A program made the position numbers and the translations under genes. The notes below the pieces were generated by a model. The model saw only the letters and a program-made list of their open reading frames with translations, searched no databases and was not told where the DNA came from. A stretch of 49,209 bases of DNA from Myxococcota bacterium. GTDB lineage: Bacteria; Myxococcota_A; UBA9160; UBA4427. Of the stretch, positions 25,568 through 33,114 are shown in pieces (position 1 is the stretch's first letter; every line of letters starts with the position of its first letter). The stretch is taken from positions 1 to 49,209 of the forward strand of contig JANQEL010000216.1 of the NCBI GenBank assembly GCA_028278345.1, in the 5' to 3' direction.

Positions 25568-28092
25568 GAACCCGGCTCCAGACGCAGCAGATCGCTCGTC
25601 TGTTCCTCCACCAGAAACGCGCTGCGTGCCACGAGTCGCGGCTGGCCGTTCAACCAGGGATGCAAGCCATCGCGAAAGTGCGGCTGCCCCGGGTGTTCGC
25701 TCTGTCCCGGTGCCAGGGTCGTGAGAATGCGGTCGTCGGCTGCGAGATCCACGGCCATTCGATAGAGAGAAGCGCTGCGCACCGTGAAGGGGCGGCTCAC
25801 GTCGTAATCGGCGGCGCCCACTCCCCCGCCGCTGCCGGGATAGGAAGCATCTCCACCGAACGCCCAGACCGCCTCTTCGGCATCGGCGTCATATCCCACG
25901 AACGGCCGGAACACGAGGGCGTGCAGCCCTCCCCAGTTCCAGCGCGCGCGATTGGGCCCGCGCATCGCCGCCAGTTCGACCCAACTCTGGTGGAGGCTCT
26001 GGGGCAACAACGCGACCAGGGTGTCGGGATCACTCCATCCCCCGGCACGGCCGTGGGTCGCGGCATCGAAGAGTGCGGCCTCGACGAAGGCTTCGGGTTC
26101 GAGGCCGCGCAGCGCGAGATACTGATCGACGATGTCACTCGGAAGGCGCGTTTCGAGCAGGCGGCGCAACAGATCGCGGGCGAGCACGCGATACACCGCG
26201 GCACCCCGCCGGTCGGGAGCGAGGCGCCCATCCCAATCGCGCAGTGCATCGAGCACTTCGCTGGCTTCGGGACTGAGCGGGCCGGCCGTCGCGAGCAGGC
26301 TCTCGATGGCTGGAACCACGCGCGGACTCACCTGGGCGGTCAGCCGATTCTGCATGTCGGCGAGGCCGCGCAATTCGATCGGCCCATCGCTGCGCAGGCG
26401 TGCGAGGCCGCGTTCGATGCGTCGCGCCCTTCTGCCGTGACGCCACGACCATTCGATGCGACGACTTTTCGTGCCTTCGATCAGCGCGTTGTCGGCCGCC
26501 ACGATCCAATCGGCCGCGCCCTCTTCCGCGTCGAAGTGCGGCAGCGCCCCGAAGCGCAGGGCCTGTTCCCAATCGAAGGCGAGCTGTGCGCCCGGCGCGG
26601 GAAGCCCCGCCGTGGGCAGGAGGCGCTTCGGCAGCCACCCGGCGACCTGCCAACCCGCAGCCCCCTCGCGGTCGGCGTAGGCGACGTTCACGATGGGATC
26701 GCGATGCTCGGCGAGCACCGCGCGCAACTCTTCCGCCGAACCCGCGCCTCCGAGATCCATCAGGGCCGCAAGCCCATCACCGCGCCCGGCCCCCACCCAA
26801 TCGACCGAGATGGGTTCAATGCGACCCGGCAAGAGATCGTTGAGCAGCGGACCGTGGAGAGTGCGCGCGATCTCGATGCGCACTTCGCGCAAGTCGCCTC
26901 CGAAGCCGCGAACGCGGATGATCTCTTCGCGGGTTTCGATCTCGTTCCAGCGAGGCCCGTGTTGGGCTTCACGTCGATCGTCCACGCGACGCACGGTTTC
27001 GCGATAGAGCTGGAAGCCGTTCACGCGCGCAGGGGTGAGCGCCCACGCGATGCGGCCGTTGCGCCCGGCCCAGTAGACCGGCACACCCGGGATCGTCGCG
27101 CCCACCACGTCGAAAGCCTCGCAGCGAAGATGCGCTTCGTAGACGAGGGCGGGCACGCTCGGGGGAAGTTGGAATTCGGTCGCGAGCAAGGGCGAACCGC
27201 TCGCCGACTGTGCACCGGGGACCACCCAGGCCGCCGCCGCGTAACGCGAGCCGGCCAGCAGCGCTTCCGCGCGCGCGAGTGGCGAGCTCGGCACCTGATT
27301 CTCCGGTCTGCGCAGCGGGCGAGCCGGCGGACCGTGGGGAAGTTCGAACGCGAGTTCGATGCCCTTCACGCCGAGGCCGGTCGGCAGCAGCGGTCGCGCC
27401 CCCACCCCGCCGAGTCGTTCCACGAGATCGTCGAAGACCAGGGCTGCGTCGAGGGAAGGCCCCATCGACCAGGAAAGCAGCTTGGCGATGGCGAGGGTGT
27501 CCCCGACCTGCCAGGGCGCTTCGTCGCCCGCCGCGGCCGGGGCATCGAGCAACGCGCGAAGCACGCCGGGCGCGATCGTCTCCATGTGTGCGTTGATGCC
27601 CTGCGCGTAGGCGGCCAGACGCTCCGACTGCAGCGAAGTGAGGGCCGCCGCTTCGGCATCGGCCTGGCGACCGATTCCGAGGGTCCGGACCAACCGATCG
27701 AGGGGCAGCAGCGACTCCCCCCGCACTTCGGCGGCGCGTCCGCGGGCGAGTCGACGCAACCAGAGCAGCTGGCCGAGTCGATCCTGGGCGTGCACGTAGC
27801 CGAGTCCGAACCAGGCGTCGCGGACGCCCTGGGCCGCCACGTGGGGAACACCTCGACCGTCGCGTCGGATCGCGATCGCCGCCGAAGCTCCGGAAATCGT
27901 TCGCGTGCCGGCGTGGATCGGCTCCGCGCGACGCAGGGTCTCCGCGCGCGAGAATGGGAAGCGCCCTCCCAACACGAGGAGCACCAGAGCGACGAGAACC
28001 AGGCTGAAGAAGCCACCGGCCACCACGGCCGCTCGTCGCCGCAGCCTGCGTCCCTCGCCGTTGTCTTCGCCTCGCGGGTTCCGATCCGCCAC
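25564..28092 (-). CDS. Penicillin acylase family protein, probably inactive
   Basis: 842 residues. One N-terminal membrane anchor (about 21-42) is followed by the alpha-region motif RDGRGVPHVAAQGVRDAWFG and HAQDRLGQLLWLRR, then linker and beta-region. The family is Ntn hydrolases that self-cleave before a Ser (SNxW) which becomes the nucleophile. Here the site is YAAAAWVVPG (about 284-293), so Ser and Asn are both Ala. The later NDPHL-type motif reads TEFQL. The oxyanion region is kept (PGVPVYWAGRNGRIAWALT). Self-processing and amide hydrolysis should fail, so a structural or binding role in the periplasm is likelier. It is divergent from pgk and translationally coupled to the inactive Y-family polymerase. 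Confidence 0.85.
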   Translation of the reverse strand: MADRNPRGEDNGEGRRLRRRAAVVAGGFFSLVLVALVLLVLGGRFPFSRAETLRRAEPIHAGTRTISGASAAIAIRRDGRGVPHVAAQGVRDAWFGLGYVHAQDRLGQLLWLRRLARGRAAEVRGESLLPLDRLVRTLGIGRQADAEAAALTSLQSERLAAYAQGINAHMETIAPGVLRALLDAPAAAGDEAPWQVGDTLAIAKLLSWSMGPSLDAALVFDDLVERLGGVGARPLLPTGLGVKGIELAFELPHGPPARPLRRPENQVPSSPLARAEALLAGSRYAAAAWVVPGAQSASGSPLLATEFQLPPSVPALVYEAHLRCEAFDVVGATIPGVPVYWAGRNGRIAWALTPARVNGFQLYRETVRRVDDRREAQHGPRWNEIETREEIIRVRGFGGDLREVRIEIARTLHGPLLNDLLPGRIEPISVDWVGAGRGDGLAALMDLGGAGSAEELRAVLAEHRDPIVNVAYADREGAAGWQVAGWLPKRLLPTAGLPAPGAQLAFDWEQALRFGALPHFDAEEGAADWIVAADNALIEGTKSRRIEWSWRHGRRARRIERGLARLRSDGPIELRGLADMQNRLTAQVSPRVVPAIESLLATAGPLSPEASEVLDALRDWDGRLAPDRRGAAVYRVLARDLLRRLLETRLPSDIVDQYLALRGLEPEAFVEAALFDAATHGRAGGWSDPDTLVALLPQSLHQSWVELAAMRGPNRARWNWGGLHALVFRPFVGYDADAEEAVWAFGGDASYPGSGGGVGAADYDVSRPFTVRSASLYRMAVDLAADDRILTTLAPGQSEHPGQPHFRDGLHPWLNGQPRLVARSAFLVEEQTSDLLRLEPGS

Positions 28093-28234
28093 GCGCCCCC
28101 CAGGGTGGATGCGGATCTTAGCGGCCGCCTGGCTCTCCGCGCTGAGAACAACCGCCGTTCGGATCGTGCCGTGTCCGGCCCGCGACAGCGGAGCTGCCGG
28201 GGTCGGGTGAAAATTCCCGAATCAAGACGCCGCG

Positions 28235-28263
28235 TTGGCGCACCCGGGGGCTTCGCATACACT
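28235..28263 (+). promoter_or_regulatory. Predicted sigma70-type promoter of pgk-tpiA-secG
   Basis: TTGGCG (28235-28240), 17-bp spacer and TACACT (28258-28263), about 120 bp before the pgk start and inside the divergent spacer with the acylase gene. Confidence 0.5.
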
Positions 28264-28386
28264 GCGCGCCCCGCGGCACCCGGGCACGCTCGAACGATGC
28301 CTCGACGCGAAACCCGGGCCGCGTCCCGAGAACCTCCCCCTGCCATCTTCGAGAGCCAGTCGACTCCAAGGGAGAACCGCCCCGGC

Positions 28387-29589
28387 ATGCCCGTTCGCGA
28401 TCTCGATTCGTTGCTCGCTCAGCCTGGAGTGCAGGGACGCCGGGTCTTCGTCCGCTGCGATCTGAACGTCCCGATCAAGGATGGCACGATTCGCGATACG
28501 ACCCGCATCGACGCATCCCTGCCCAGCCTCCGCAAGCTCCTCGAGGCTGGTGCCCGCGTGATCGTCAGCTCGCACCTCGGGCGACCCAAGGGCCAGCGCA
28601 ACGAAGCGATGAGCCTGGCCCCGGTGGCGGACGTGCTGGCCGAGCGCCTTGGTTGCAAGGTCGCCTTCGCAAACGACTGCGTCGGCGACGTCGCCGAACA
28701 GGCGGCCGCGAACCTCGACGACGGTGAACTCCTCCTGCTCGAAAACCTGCGCTTCCACAAAGGCGAGACCGACAACGATCCGGCCTTCGCCCAGCAACTC
28801 GCAAAGCTCGCCGAGGTCTACGTCAACGACGCCTTCGGTACGGCGCACCGCGCCCATGCTTCGACGGCGGGCATCGTCGAACACGTGAGCGCGGCGGCGG
28901 CCGGCGATCTGTTGCGCGGTGAGCTCGCCCACCTCGATCGCCTCTTCGATCCAGAGCATCCCTTCCTCTGCCTGCTCGGTGGCGCCAAGGTGTCGGACAA
29001 ACTCGGCGTGCTCGAAGCGTTGATCGAACGCGCCGACGCGATCGCCGTCGGCGGCGCCATGGCATACACCTTTCTCGCTGCGCAGGGTGTCGACGTCGGT
29101 CGCTCTCTCGTCGAGCCCGATCGCTTCGACGACGCCCGGCGCATGCAGGCCCGCGCGGATGAGAAGGGCTGTCGCTTGCTCCTGCCGAGCGATCACGTCG
29201 TGGCGACGAGTCCCGACGATGCGGATGGTGCGTGCACCGTGTCGCAGATTCCCGACGACGCGATGGGCCTCGACATCGGCCCCGAAACGGCCGCGCGCTA
29301 CGCCGAACAGGCGAGCGAAGCACGCACCATCCTCTGGAACGGCCCGATGGGCATGTTCGAGGTGGCGGCGTTCGCGGGGGGGACCGAGGCCGTCGCCCAG
29401 GCGGTGGCCAAGAGCAGCGCGCTGTCGGTCGTGGGGGGCGGTGATTCGCTGGCCGCCGTGAACCAGTGCGGCCTCGGCGCGTCGATCGATCATCTCTCGA
29501 CCGGAGGCGGCGCCTCCCTCGAGTACGTGCAGGGCCTCGTCCTGCCGGGTGTGGCGGCCCTCGAAGCGGCGGCCGGAGGAAACTCCTGA
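28387..29589 (+). CDS. pgk: Phosphoglycerate kinase
   Basis: 400 residues, normal length. The start is the ATG of MPVRDLDSLL; the frame is open for 2.7 kb upstream, but that part lies opposite the acylase gene and is a shadow. Conserved blocks: VFVRCDLNVPIKDG, SSHLGRPKG, LLLENLRFHKGE, VNDAFGTAHRAHAS, LGGAKVSDKLGVL and GGGDSLAAV. It converts 1,3-bisphosphoglycerate and ADP to 3-phosphoglycerate and ATP in glycolysis. The TGA overlaps the tpiA ATG (TGATG), so the two are translated together. 3-phosphoglycerate is also the substrate of the GT81 enzyme upstream, though that gene is in a different transcript. Confidence 0.96.
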   Translation: MPVRDLDSLLAQPGVQGRRVFVRCDLNVPIKDGTIRDTTRIDASLPSLRKLLEAGARVIVSSHLGRPKGQRNEAMSLAPVADVLAERLGCKVAFANDCVGDVAEQAAANLDDGELLLLENLRFHKGETDNDPAFAQQLAKLAEVYVNDAFGTAHRAHASTAGIVEHVSAAAAGDLLRGELAHLDRLFDPEHPFLCLLGGAKVSDKLGVLEALIERADAIAVGGAMAYTFLAAQGVDVGRSLVEPDRFDDARRMQARADEKGCRLLLPSDHVVATSPDDADGACTVSQIPDDAMGLDIGPETAARYAEQASEARTILWNGPMGMFEVAAFAGGTEAVAQAVAKSSALSVVGGGDSLAAVNQCGLGASIDHLSTGGGASLEYVQGLVLPGVAALEAAAGGNS

Positions 29590-30347
29590 TGCGACGTCCG
29601 ATCCTCGCTGCCAACTGGAAGATGAACAAGACAGCGGCCGATGCCGTGTCCTTCGCGGAGAAATTCCTGCCGAGCGCGGGGCAGCAGGCAGCGGTCGATG
29701 TCGTGATCGCCCCGCCCTTCACGGCCCTCGATCGTCTGCGCGGCGCCCTCGGCGGTAGCACGGTCGAACTCGCCGCGCAGAACGTGAACGCCGAGCCCTC
29801 GGGTGCGCATACCGGCGAGATCTCCCTTTCGATGCTCGAGGAGTTCGGCTGCCGCTACGTGATCGTCGGTCATAGCGAGCGGCGCGCGATCTACGGCGAA
29901 AGCAGTGCACAGGTGGCCGCCAAGGCGGTTGCGGTGCAGGGGGCGGGGCTTCGGCCCATCGTGTGCGTCGGCGAAACCCTCGAGGAGCGCGATCGCGGCG
30001 ACACCCTGGCGGTCGTCGGCCAGCAACTCGAAGAGAGTCTCGCGGGCGTTTCGGGCGGCGAACTCGTGATCGCCTACGAACCCGTCTGGGCGATCGGAAC
30101 CGGCCGCGTCGCCACGCCGGAGATCGCCCAGGAAGTTCACGCCTTCGTGCGTGAGAAGTTGCGCGGGCTGTACAGCGAAGTCGCCGATTCGGTCCGCATC
30201 CAGTACGGTGGGTCGGTCAAGCCCGACAACGCCGCCGACCTGATGGCGCAGTCGGACATCGACGGCGCGCTGGTCGGGGGGGCCAGTCTCGAAGCCGATT
30301 CCTTTTCGCAGCTCGTATCGATCGTGGCGTCCCGGGCTGAGGGTTGA
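29589..30347 (+). CDS. tpiA: Triosephosphate isomerase
   Basis: 252 residues. TIM-barrel signature pieces are complete: AANWKMNK with the substrate Lys, VIVGHSERR with the catalytic His, and AYEPVWAIGTG with the catalytic Glu. RIQYGGSVKPDNA and GALVGGASL bind phosphate. It interconverts dihydroxyacetone phosphate and glyceraldehyde 3-phosphate. It overlaps the end of pgk by one base and is followed six bases later by secG, an operon layout common in Proteobacteria. Confidence 0.96.
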   Translation: MRRPILAANWKMNKTAADAVSFAEKFLPSAGQQAAVDVVIAPPFTALDRLRGALGGSTVELAAQNVNAEPSGAHTGEISLSMLEEFGCRYVIVGHSERRAIYGESSAQVAAKAVAVQGAGLRPIVCVGETLEERDRGDTLAVVGQQLEESLAGVSGGELVIAYEPVWAIGTGRVATPEIAQEVHAFVREKLRGLYSEVADSVRIQYGGSVKPDNAADLMAQSDIDGALVGGASLEADSFSQLVSIVASRAEG

Positions 30348-30353
30348 AATTCC

Positions 30354-30761
30354 ATGTACACCTTTCTCGTCGTTCTCCACATCATGGTCTGCCTGGTGCT
30401 CGTCCTCGTCGTGCTGTTGCAGCGCGGCAAGGGCGGCGATGTCGGCGCAGCGCTCGGCGGAGGCGGCAGCAATACCGTGTTCGGTAGCCGCGGTGCGGGC
30501 AACTTCCTCACCAAGCTCACCACGGGCTCGGCCATCATCTTCATGCTCACGAGCCTGTCGCTCGCCTACATCGGCAACCAGACGTCGAACCCCCTCGACC
30601 TGGGCGACGACGTACTCGAACTCGAGACGGCCCCCGATGGCGAAGCGGCGGAAGGCGATGCGCCCTCCCCCGGCGCTCTCGAGGAGATCGATCCCGAAGC
30701 GTCGCCCAACACCCTCGAAGAGATTCCGATGCCCGACGCGGGCGCGGGAGACGCGAAGTAG
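30354..30761 (+). CDS. secG: Preprotein translocase subunit SecG
   Basis: 135 residues. Two membrane helices (about 1-22 and 55-75) flank the conserved cytoplasmic loop LLQRGKGGDVGAALGGGGSNTVFGSRG. SecG assists SecYE in protein export. The acidic C-terminal extension (about 80-135) is longer than in E. coli SecG, as in many deltaproteobacteria. Third gene of the pgk-tpiA-secG operon. A tRNA-Leu follows 113 bp downstream. Confidence 0.93.
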   Translation: MYTFLVVLHIMVCLVLVLVVLLQRGKGGDVGAALGGGGSNTVFGSRGAGNFLTKLTTGSAIIFMLTSLSLAYIGNQTSNPLDLGDDVLELETAPDGEAAEGDAPSPGALEEIDPEASPNTLEEIPMPDAGAGDAK

Positions 30762-30874
30762 GCAGCGGCAGGACTTTCGATCGCAGGCGCGGCCCGTTAT
30801 GGTTGCGCCCCGCTCGCACCGGGTGCCTCGACCCGGGTCCGAATCGTGAGCATCCGCAAGACAGCAACACCCAT

Positions 30875-30961
30875 GCGGCGGTGGCGGAATTGGTAGACGC
30901 GCCAGCTTGAGGGGCTGGTGGGCTTCGGCCCGTGGAGGTTCGAGTCCTCTTCGCCGCACCA
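30875..30961 (+). tRNA. tRNA-Leu (anticodon GAG)
   Basis: 87 nt with CCA. Acceptor GCGGCGG pairs with TCGCCGC (last pair G-T). The anticodon stem CCAGC/GCTGG encloses TTGAGGG, anticodon GAG. A long variable arm and GGTTCGAGTCC T arm are present. Its 3' 26 bases plus one following base are repeated at 33069-33095, so it is the integration site of the reverse-transcriptase cassette. Confidence 0.95.
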
Positions 30962-30962
30962 C
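30936..30962. repeat. attL of the RT cassette (27-bp direct repeat)
   Basis: Runs from the T arm of tRNA-Leu(GAG) to one base past CCA. Identical to 33069-33095, with the first mismatches at 30935/33068 and 30963/33096. Confidence 0.85.
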
Positions 30963-31143
30963 GCAGATCCACCAAGCTCGAGCACTTCCCGGGCGTGAGC
31001 TTGGGGCGGGATCGGTGCTGAGGATTTCGAGATCCCCTGCCTTTCAGGGCAGGTTGCACCCGCTGCGAGACCGGCCTGCGTGCTCGTCGCAACACGGCGG
31101 CCGCACCATGGTTCGTCGAACGGTCGGCGAGAGTCGCCGGTGC

Positions 31144-31161
31144 ACCACAACATGTTGTGGT
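31144..31161. promoter_or_regulatory. 18-bp perfect palindrome (operator-like)
   Basis: ACCACAACATGTTGTGGT equals its own reverse complement. It lies about 50 bp before the first 128-bp element. Its length and symmetry fit a dimeric repressor site or a cruciform; no cognate regulator is encoded in the cassette. Confidence 0.45.
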
Positions 31162-31211
31162 TCATCGTTTGTTGCTGCCCAACCAGCCGATGATCCGCTA
31201 GATTCCGGCGA

Positions 31212-31339
31212 CATCCTCGCATCCGCGCTGTGCGGGCTGACATTCGGTGCCGTCACAGTCAGCGGGCGCTCCGGGCCGATGATCTCGCGCCCCGGATGGG
31301 AAGGGCCCTCGACGGGTTCCCCCAGTAGATGCCGTTCGG
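31212..31339 (+). repeat. 128-bp repeat element, copy 1
   Basis: Begins CATCCTCGCATCCGCGC and ends GATGCCGTTCGG. It matches 31562-31689 at 124 of 128 positions without gaps. All four differences lie together at 31229-31232 (GACA here, ACAC in copy 2). Confidence 0.92.
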
Positions 31340-31505
31340 ACTCAGCAGGCGAAGTGACTGCAACCTGGGAGTTGGAGGTCAACATGAAGATCCAATCCCC
31401 CCACCGGGTAGTCGCGAGATTCTTCTGGCGAGGCCGAACGGGGACCCCGCGAACCGCGCATCGCGAAGGCCCGAGCCGGGCCGCTCACCGTGACGCGCGG
31501 AGCGC

Positions 31506-31703
31506 ATGCAAAAACATGCCAAGCCGTACCGGCCCCGATTGGGCCTCACGTGTCTGGCGATCATCCTCGCATCCGCGCTGTGCGGGCTACACTTCGGTGC
31601 CGTCACAGTCAGCGGGCGCTCCGGGCCGATGATCTCGCGCCCCGGATGGGAAGGGCCCTCGACGGGTTCCCCCAGTAGATGCCGTTCGGTCCTGAGAAGC
31701 TGA
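31506..31703 (+). CDS. Possible small membrane peptide spanning repeat copy 2 (doubtful)
   Basis: 65 codons from an ATG. The first part is basic then hydrophobic (RPRLGLTCLAIILASALCG), like a signal or membrane segment. The second part is Ser/Gly/Pro-rich. The repeat keeps the same frame in copy 1, but that copy has no matching start. The ribosome site is poor. It may be a chance frame over a structured RNA. Confidence 0.2.
   Translation: MQKHAKPYRPRLGLTCLAIILASALCGLHFGAVTVSGRSGPMISRPGWEGPSTGSPSRCRSVLRS
31562..31689 (+). repeat. 128-bp repeat element, copy 2, next to the RT gene
   Basis: Ends 39 bp before the RT start. Internal structure: a CAC-TTCG-GTG tetraloop hairpin inside a weaker CGCTGTG / CACAG..CG stem, and a CCGGG / CCCGG stem around the later CCGATGATC. 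Copy 1 differs only in the four bases at the tetraloop hairpin. Confidence 0.92.
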
Positions 31704-31728
31704 GTCCGGGTTAGCCGGTGGGGCTCAG

Positions 31729-33015
31729 ATGCAGGACCAGATGAGCATCCAGGACCCGCCCACCCTCTACGACCAAGTTCGAGTCCCATCTGCGCTCTGG
31801 CGCGCGTGGAGACATGTTCGCTCAAAGGGCTCGAAGTCCGTTAAACGGCAGACCCGCGTCGAGATTGCGGAATTCGAAAAGACCGTGGAATCCTCGATTC
31901 GGTCCGTCTCGCGGCGCCTGAAGCGTCGCACATTTCGATTCGAGCCCGCGACGGGCGTGGCAAAGAAGCGCCCGGGGAAAGCCGCGCGTCCCATTGTCGT
32001 CGCACCGGTCGAGACCCGAATCGTTCAGCGGAGTCTTCTCAATGCGCTGTACGGGGTTCCCGAGCTAGCCAGGTTTCAGAACCTACCCACCAGCTTTGGC
32101 ATGCGCGGGGTCCCACCCGCGATCGAAGCAGCCTACCGAGTAGTGATGAGCGGAAGCGGTGACTACTACATCCGATCCGATATCGAGGGGTTCTTTGCTC
32201 AGATGCCTCGCTCGCGCCCTCTCGAGACGATCGCCGATCTTGTGAGCGACCAGGACTTCAGTGACCTGTTGGCCCGAGCGATGGAAGTCGACCTCGCCAA
32301 CGCCGCGAGCCTCGGTGAAGACCTGCACCTCTTTCCTGATGAGGCGGGTGGTGTGGCCCAGGGATGCGCGCTGTCCGCGTTTCTCGGCGACGTTCTTCTA
32401 GTTGATTTCGACCAGCAGATGAACGATCGGGGGATCACTTGTCTTCGATACGTAGACGACTTCCTGTTGATCGGGCCGAACCCCTCGTCGGTCAGGAAGG
32501 CGTTCCGCAACGCTCAAGACATCCTCGGAAAGCTGGGGTTGAGTGCCTATGAGCCCATTCCAACCGGCGGGAAAGCTGCCGAGGGGTGGACCAATCGGAA
32601 GTGGGAGTTCCTGGGATGCGAGATCTTCCCAGGTGTTATCCGCCCCAGCCGGAAGTCAAAGACCGGACTCCTCGAGAGAGTCGACCGAATCATCGACGAA
32701 TGCTCCGCAGCCATTCGGGACCCGGCCACCGTGCGCCGTCGAGAGGCATCTCTTGCCGAAGCCCTCACCGATCTCGATCGTCTCATTCAAGGCTGGGGCA
32801 ACCACTACCAGTTCTGCAATGATGACTACGGAACTAGGGCACTCGAGGCAGCGGTCGCCACGCGACTTGACCGCCTGATCGAAGACTGCCGATCAGCTTC
32901 ATCCGCGCCGACGGGAATTGCAGCCAAGCGCAACGCCCAGCGAATCCTCGGAGTACACGTTCTTAGCGACAGCAAGCGAAATCCGATCGCCGAACGACTG
33001 AAACGCGATGCGTAG
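31729..33015 (+). CDS. Reverse transcriptase (unclassified, group II-like / DRT candidate)
   Basis: 428 residues from the ATG at 31729; an ATG at 31741 with AGGA five bases upstream (MSIQDPPTLY) may be used instead. RT motifs in order: RPIVVAPVETRIVQRSLL (RT1-2), YYIRSDIEGFFAQM with the first catalytic Asp (RT3), GVAQGCALSAFLGDVLL (RT4), CLRYVDDFLLIG with the catalytic pair in YVDD (RT5), and WEFLGCEI (RT7). The C-terminal thumb-like part holds LIQGWGNHYQFC, which recalls the maturase-type region of group II-related RTs. No endonuclease, integrase or fused effector domain is present. Retron VTG and NAxxH features are not seen. All catalytic residues are present, so activity is expected. It is the only clear gene of the cassette. 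Confidence 0.9.
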   Translation: MQDQMSIQDPPTLYDQVRVPSALWRAWRHVRSKGSKSVKRQTRVEIAEFEKTVESSIRSVSRRLKRRTFRFEPATGVAKKRPGKAARPIVVAPVETRIVQRSLLNALYGVPELARFQNLPTSFGMRGVPPAIEAAYRVVMSGSGDYYIRSDIEGFFAQMPRSRPLETIADLVSDQDFSDLLARAMEVDLANAASLGEDLHLFPDEAGGVAQGCALSAFLGDVLLVDFDQQMNDRGITCLRYVDDFLLIGPNPSSVRKAFRNAQDILGKLGLSAYEPIPTGGKAAEGWTNRKWEFLGCEIFPGVIRPSRKSKTGLLERVDRIIDECSAAIRDPATVRRREASLAEALTDLDRLIQGWGNHYQFCNDDYGTRALEAAVATRLDRLIEDCRSASSAPTGIAAKRNAQRILGVHVLSDSKRNPIAERLKRDA

Positions 33016-33068
33016 GAACCAATCTCGTCAGAGTTCGAGGTTTGTCCCGGCCTTCTGATTTCAAGTGA

Positions 33069-33095
33069 AGGTTCGAGTCCTCTTCGCCGCACCAC
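33069..33095. repeat. attR of the RT cassette (27-bp tRNA-Leu fragment)
   Basis: Exact copy of 30936-30962, lying 53 bp after the RT stop and 20 bp before the stop of the convergent gene. Confidence 0.85.
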
Positions 33096-33114
33096 CTCGC
33101 GGCTTCGTCGGGTG

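Larger units (their letters stand above)
30963..31728. other. RT leader region, no confident protein gene; candidate structured RNA
   Basis: 766 bp. Visible structure: hairpin CCAAGCTC/GAGCTTGG (30972-31004), hairpin CCTGCC/GGCAGG near 31035-31055, palindrome 31144-31161, and two 128-bp elements. Open frames on both strands pass through it but lack ribosome sites and credible composition, except a possible 65-codon frame at 31506-31703. In RT systems such as retrons and DRT2, the region before the RT gene encodes the template RNA; this leader has the right place and structure. Confidence 0.45.
30936..33095. mobile_element. Integrated cassette 2 in tRNA-Leu(GAG): reverse transcriptase element, about 2.1 kb
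   Basis: Flanked by a 27-bp direct repeat of the tRNA 3' end (30936-30962 and 33069-33095). Contents: a 0.77-kb leader with hairpins, an 18-bp palindrome and a duplicated 128-bp element, then one reverse transcriptase gene and 53 bp of tail. No integrase, transposase or helper gene is present, so mobilisation would need a recombinase in trans. It interrupts the spacing between the secG-tRNA region and the convergent membrane-spermidine synthase gene. Defence-associated reverse transcriptases are often compact RNA-plus-RT units, which this resembles; the assignment is inference. Confidence 0.75.

Noticed and set aside
25660..28386. 900-codon upstream extension of the pgk frame
   Set aside because: It is the antisense of the penicillin-acylase gene, whose protein-family motifs are unmistakable. 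Standard Pgk starts at 28387.
30907..31632. 241-codon plus-strand frame from inside tRNA-Leu(GAG)
   Set aside because: It starts within the tRNA gene, runs through the repeat, has no ribosome site and has low-complexity, Arg/Ser-rich composition.
31212..31689. Template/variable repeat pair of a diversity-generating retroelement
   Set aside because: DGR changes fall at template adenines across a 3' coding repeat with an avd gene nearby. Here the four differences are clustered, are not limited to A, both copies lie in a leader, and no target gene or avd is present.
30963..33015. Retron
   Set aside because: The RT lacks the NAxxH and VTG features. A flanking inverted repeat pair typical of msr-msd was not found.
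30963..33068. Group II intron
   Set aside because: No domain V-like hairpin is seen after the RT and no intron 5' end motif before it. The ends are tRNA-derived direct repeats instead.
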